From NCBI RefSeq assembly GCF_002795245.1, contig NZ_PGVG01000008.1:1-64000 (forward strand): DNA of 64,000 bases, written 5' to 3'. The position numbers and the translations under genes were made by a program. Positions 61,009 to 64,000 of this stretch are shown here, piece after piece. Source of the DNA: Bradyrhizobium forestalis. GTDB lineage: Bacteria > Pseudomonadota > Alphaproteobacteria > Rhizobiales > Xanthobacteraceae. The notes below the pieces were generated by a model. That model worked only from the letters and a program-made list of their open reading frames with translations, had not been told where the DNA came from and ran no database searches. Every line of letters starts with the position of its first letter. Position 1 is the first letter of the stretch.

Positions 61009-61779
61009 TTACTGCGCCAGCGCCAATATCCCGCCGGCGAACGAATGCCACGCTGCCGTCTCGCTGACTGGCCAGTTCAGCACCTTCACCGCCAAAAGCG
61101 CGAGCGTGCCGTAGATGTAGACCGGATGCACGCGACCTTCGGTGCGCCAGTCGCGTACCATGGCGACGACGAGCAGAAGGGACGCGACCACAGCCGGCGC
61201 AATCGTCACGGGCACCGGCGGCGGGCCGGGCGGTCCGGGAGGTGCGAGGAAGGTCAGGAACCAACGCGCAATCGCGGCATCGAGGATCGAGACCGCCGCC
61301 AGCAGCATCAGGCGCTTGTGGATCTCGGGCCTGCGCGTGTTCACGATCGCCAGCACGAACACGATTGCGAAGAACGCAATCCCGCTCATTGGCACGATCG
61401 AGAAAGCAATACCGGCGTCCTTCTGCCCGAGCGCGGCGGAATGCTGCATCACGTGCACGGAGGCGAGGAAGCCGAAAATCGTCATCGCCGTCGCGAGCGA
61501 AACGCCGGCGATGCCGAGCGAACGGTGATTGACCACGCGGCCCGAGGCCGCGAGCCAGGTCTGGACCACGAAATAAAGCGACCAGGTGAAAAACAAGAGT
61601 CCGTGAAAGTGAATCACGGGACTTGCGGAGAAGGTCCGCTGGGCGAGCGGCACCCAATAGGTTGGTGCGAAGCCGAGAAAGGCGGTGGCCGCGCAGGCGA
61701 GGGCCATGTGGAAATAAAAATATCGTGCAGGCGACGCATCACGCGCGCGTACACGACGGTCGTCGATCAGGGTCGTCAT
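61009..61779 (-). CDS. Multi-pass hypothetical membrane protein
   Basis: A 256-residue protein with about seven transmembrane helices. Conserved-looking histidines lie at membrane borders (VIHFHGLLFFTWSLYFVVQT, VNHRSLG, HVMQHSA, EIHKRLMLLAA), a pattern seen in haem- or quinone-binding membrane proteins, though not proof. A Pro-rich loop (APPGPPGPPPVPV) precedes the last two helices. No family name is assigned with confidence. Flanked on both sides by the same kind of intergenic repeat. Confidence 0.8.
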   Translation of the reverse strand: MTTLIDDRRVRARDASPARYFYFHMALACAATAFLGFAPTYWVPLAQRTFSASPVIHFHGLLFFTWSLYFVVQTWLAASGRVVNHRSLGIAGVSLATAMTIFGFLASVHVMQHSAALGQKDAGIAFSIVPMSGIAFFAIVFVLAIVNTRRPEIHKRLMLLAAVSILDAAIARWFLTFLAPPGPPGPPPVPVTIAPAVVASLLLVVAMVRDWRTEGRVHPVYIYGTLALLAVKVLNWPVSETAAWHSFAGGILALAQ

Positions 61780-61820
61780 CAGGAGTGAGTCTCGGGAGGC
61801 GGGGTTTGGTTCAACGTCCG

Positions 61821-61977
61821 CTGTCGTCTCGGACAAGCGCAGCGCAGATCCGGGACCCATAATCAAAGGCCGTGGTTATTGCACTCGCTGGCAACTCCGA
61901 GTCTTCGCCAAACACAATGTCGTGGCTATGGGTCCCGGATCGGCGCGCGCCTTTGGGCGCGCTTGTCCGGGACGACG
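61821..61977. repeat. Intergenic repeat (GTCGTCCCGGACAAGCGC type), copy 2
   Basis: It starts CTGTCGTCTCGGACAAGCGC and ends GCGCTTGTCCGGGACGAC, with GATCCGGGACCCATAATC and ATGGGTCCCGGATC inside. It is the counterpart of 60777-60990, and the two bracket one gene in a manner resembling a composite element; that reading is speculative. Confidence 0.8.
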
Positions 61978-61992
61978 GCGAGATTGTTGGAT

Positions 61993-63537
61993 TCATCCCC
62001 CCGCGCTCAATTCTGCGCGATCGAGCTCTTCCTCGAGCCGATGGAACGCGTCGTCGCCGATCACCTCGGTGGCGCGGAGATCGAAGATCGATTTGCGCGC
62101 CGCTTCGATGGCGCGGCGGCGCAGGGGATCGGCGGGCAGTTCGCGGTTGGCAATGCCGCCGTTCGGATCGGTCTCGGTCTGCATCAGGATGGCACGATAT
62201 TCGAGCCGCAGGATCTCCGCCTCCTCCGACGGATCGCTCTCGATCGCATCGAGCGCGGCGCGATAGGCGACCGCGCGCCCGCGGGCGACTTCGATGCCGA
62301 CGGGATCATCGTCCTTGAGGTCGAAGGCGAGGATCAGCGGCCGCAGCGTCAGGCCCTGAATCACCAGCGATCCCAGCACCACCGCAAAGGCGATGAAGAC
62401 GATGAAGTCGCGATAGGGAAAATTCTCCGGCAGGGCAAAGGCGGTGGCGAGCGTGACGAGGCCGCGCATGCCGCACCAGGAGATGATGAGTCCGCCCTTG
62501 GCCGAGGCGACCTGCTTCGGATCCTTCGGATGATAGATCCCGTGGGCGACCAGCACGCGCAGCGTCGTGCGGTAGAACGTCACCCAGAACAACCGGACCA
62601 GAACCACTGTGAGCAGTATCCAGGCAGCGGCCACGCAATATTCCCAGCGCACGTCCGCGTCCAGCCGCGTCCAGATCGGCCGCATCTGCATGCCGATCAG
62701 CATGAAGGCGAGCACGTTGAGCACGAACACCGTCGTCTCCCAGACCGCATAGGACGGCACCCGCAGCCGCGCCGGCATGCGCTCCCCTGCCGTGCGCGCG
62801 AGGGTGATGGCGTAGACGACGATGGTGAGGATACCGGAGAGGCCGAGATGCTCGGCGGCGATCCAAATCATGAAGGTGGTGGCGAATTGCACGATGATGG
62901 CGCTCGGCGCCTCCGTCACCCGCTCCATGAACAGCGGGATGATGCGGCCTGCGGCGAGCCCGGCGATGACGCTGCCGACCAGCGCCAGCGCCATGGTCGG
63001 TGCGACCTGGCTCCACGCCAGATGCTCGGTGGCGACCGCGCCGACGGCGATGCGATAGATCAGAAGCGCGCTGGCGTCGTTGAGCAGGCTCTCGCCCTCC
63101 AGGACTTTCACCATGCGGTAGGGCAGTTTCACCTGGCTCAGGATCGCGACCGCGGCAGCCGCATCCGGCGGTGCCACGATGGCGCCAAGCGCGACCGCTG
63201 CGGCCCAGGGCATATCAGGCATCAGCCGGTGCGCGACGAAGGCGACACCGGCCGTGGTCAGGCCGACCGCGGCGACGACCAGGGTCGAGACCGGAACCCA
63301 GTTGTTGCGCAGATCGCGCAGCGAGGTGTCGAAGGCGGCGTCGAGCAGGACCGGTGCGACAAAAAGGGCCAGCGCCAGGTCCGGCTCCAGCGTCCAGGAC
63401 GGGCTCGACGGCACGAACGCGATCAGCGCGCCGCCGATGGCGAGAAAGGTCGGGTAGGGGACCTTGATCCGCCGCGCCAGCGCCGATAAGCCAACGGCGC
63501 CGAGAAGCAGCGCGATGATCCATTCGAATGTCGACAC
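61993..63537 (-). CDS. CPA1 family Na+/H+ antiporter
   Basis: A 514-residue transporter with 12 or so transmembrane helices and a C-terminal cytoplasmic tail of about 110 residues. CPA1 motifs are VALGAIVAPPDAAAAVAILS and LEGESLLNDASALLIYR (ion-binding Asp), and ISWCGMRGLVTLATAFALP near the end. It exchanges Na+ (or K+) for H+ across the inner membrane. The start is GTG at 63537 with GGGG about 7 bases upstream. It is divergent from the TPR gene at 63665. Confidence 0.93.
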   Translation of the reverse strand: MSTFEWIIALLLGAVGLSALARRIKVPYPTFLAIGGALIAFVPSSPSWTLEPDLALALFVAPVLLDAAFDTSLRDLRNNWVPVSTLVVAAVGLTTAGVAFVAHRLMPDMPWAAAVALGAIVAPPDAAAAVAILSQVKLPYRMVKVLEGESLLNDASALLIYRIAVGAVATEHLAWSQVAPTMALALVGSVIAGLAAGRIIPLFMERVTEAPSAIIVQFATTFMIWIAAEHLGLSGILTIVVYAITLARTAGERMPARLRVPSYAVWETTVFVLNVLAFMLIGMQMRPIWTRLDADVRWEYCVAAAWILLTVVLVRLFWVTFYRTTLRVLVAHGIYHPKDPKQVASAKGGLIISWCGMRGLVTLATAFALPENFPYRDFIVFIAFAVVLGSLVIQGLTLRPLILAFDLKDDDPVGIEVARGRAVAYRAALDAIESDPSEEAEILRLEYRAILMQTETDPNGGIANRELPADPLRRRAIEAARKSIFDLRATEVIGDDAFHRLEEELDRAELSAGG

Positions 63538-63664
63538 GTTGATCCCCGAAGCCGATTTGATCGGTACTACAAGCTAGCACCAATCTGGCCGTATGATGGA
63601 TAGTACGGCCCCAAGGCAAGACCTAAGGCAAGCCCTCAAGACAAGACCTCCGACTGTAACAAGC

Positions 63665-64000
63665 ATGCGTTTTCTCATTCACCTGTTCGGCGCCGGGCTG
63701 CTCTATGCACTCTCGCTGGCTCCGGCCGATGCGGCGACCGGCGACGAGCCGGTTGCCGTGACGCAGGTCGATGTCGCGCCGTGCCTCGCGGCGACCGCGG
63801 CCGATGATATGGACAAGGCTGCCACGGCCTGCGCCGCCGTGATCGACAATGAGAAGACGGCGAAGGGGGACCTGATCAAGGCGCTGATCGCGCGCGGCGC
63901 GCTCTATGCGCGGCACGACCAGGTCGACCGTGCCATCGCCGACGACAGCCGTGCTTTGCTGCTCGACCCCGGCCTTGCGGACATCTTCAATGCGCGCGGC
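63665..64000 (+). CDS. Secreted TPR protein, cut by the window end
   Basis: The frame is open for 112 codons to the window edge. A signal peptide (FLIHLFGAGLLYALSLAPADA, residues 3-23 in two parts) is followed by VAPCLAATAADDMDKAATAC and a tetratricopeptide unit, ALIARGALYARHDQVDRAI then DDSRALLLDPGLADIFNARG. It is a periplasmic repeat protein of unknown partner. The 3' end is missing. Confidence 0.85.
   Translation, partial: MRFLIHLFGAGLLYALSLAPADAATGDEPVAVTQVDVAPCLAATAADDMDKAATACAAVIDNEKTAKGDLIKALIARGALYARHDQVDRAIADDSRALLLDPGLADIFNARG

Overview
The window looks like a chromosomal segment of a Bradyrhizobium-type alphaproteobacterium (Bradyrhizobium / Rhodopseudomonas group). The reasons are high G+C with strong G/C third-position bias, hisD-UPF0262-phosphatase-maf-yacG gene order, two tRNAs with encoded CCA, two TRAP uptake systems, and many long palindromic intergenic repeats of types I associate with that genus. 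The assignment is by pattern recognition, not by a database search. No CRISPR array, prophage, plasmid origin or rRNA operon was seen.

Layout. 1-3.8 kb: a gene tail, a flavin monooxygenase, a lone cyclic-nucleotide-binding protein, a large structured repeat, a RidA protein and tRNA-Thr. 3.8-9.9 kb: an accessory block with a cNMP-domain/thioredoxin-reductase-like flavoprotein, an EthD-like protein, a membrane protein, an alpha/beta hydrolase and a divergent TetR/SDR pair. 9.9-14.3 kb: the housekeeping block DUF2948, hisD, UPF0262, LMW phosphatase, maf, yacG, tRNA-Phe. 14.4-20.8 kb: a minus-strand MacAB/TolC-type exporter (ATPase, permease, outer-membrane factor, adaptor) with a small Cys-rich secreted protein and a LuxR-type regulator upstream. 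21-27.5 kb: an orphan protein with a decayed partial copy, an AraC regulator and a large autotransporter with 477-bp internal repeats. 27.5-31.2 kb: a DctPQM TRAP transporter. 31.3-35 kb: an IS3-type remnant, CBS protein, YbaK-type deacylase and a DUF1326/DUF2182 pair. 35-37.7 kb: a membrane GGDEF-EAL protein.

37.9-40.8 kb is the most unusual locus. Four consecutive minus-strand genes encode secreted proteins with curlin-type repeats, glutamines recurring exactly every 11 residues. One of the four fuses the repeats to a C-terminal outer-membrane beta-barrel. No csgG, csgE or csgF homologue is visible nearby. A 14-bp Crp/Fnr-like dyad lies upstream of the first gene, and a c-di-GMP enzyme lies just beyond the last one.

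41-64 kb: metabolic and hypothetical genes. These include a heme-binding beta-barrel protein, RibD-domain reductase, amine oxidase, acyl-CoA synthetase followed by oleate hydratase, a TPR protein, aldo/keto reductase, thioesterase and CoA-type Nudix hydrolase. Next come several secreted hypotheticals, a TAXI-type TRAP system (binding protein, fused permease, DUF1850), an SDR, a membrane protein, a CPA1 Na+/H+ antiporter and a TPR protein cut by the window end. Gaps between these genes are filled mostly by dispersed palindromic repeats.
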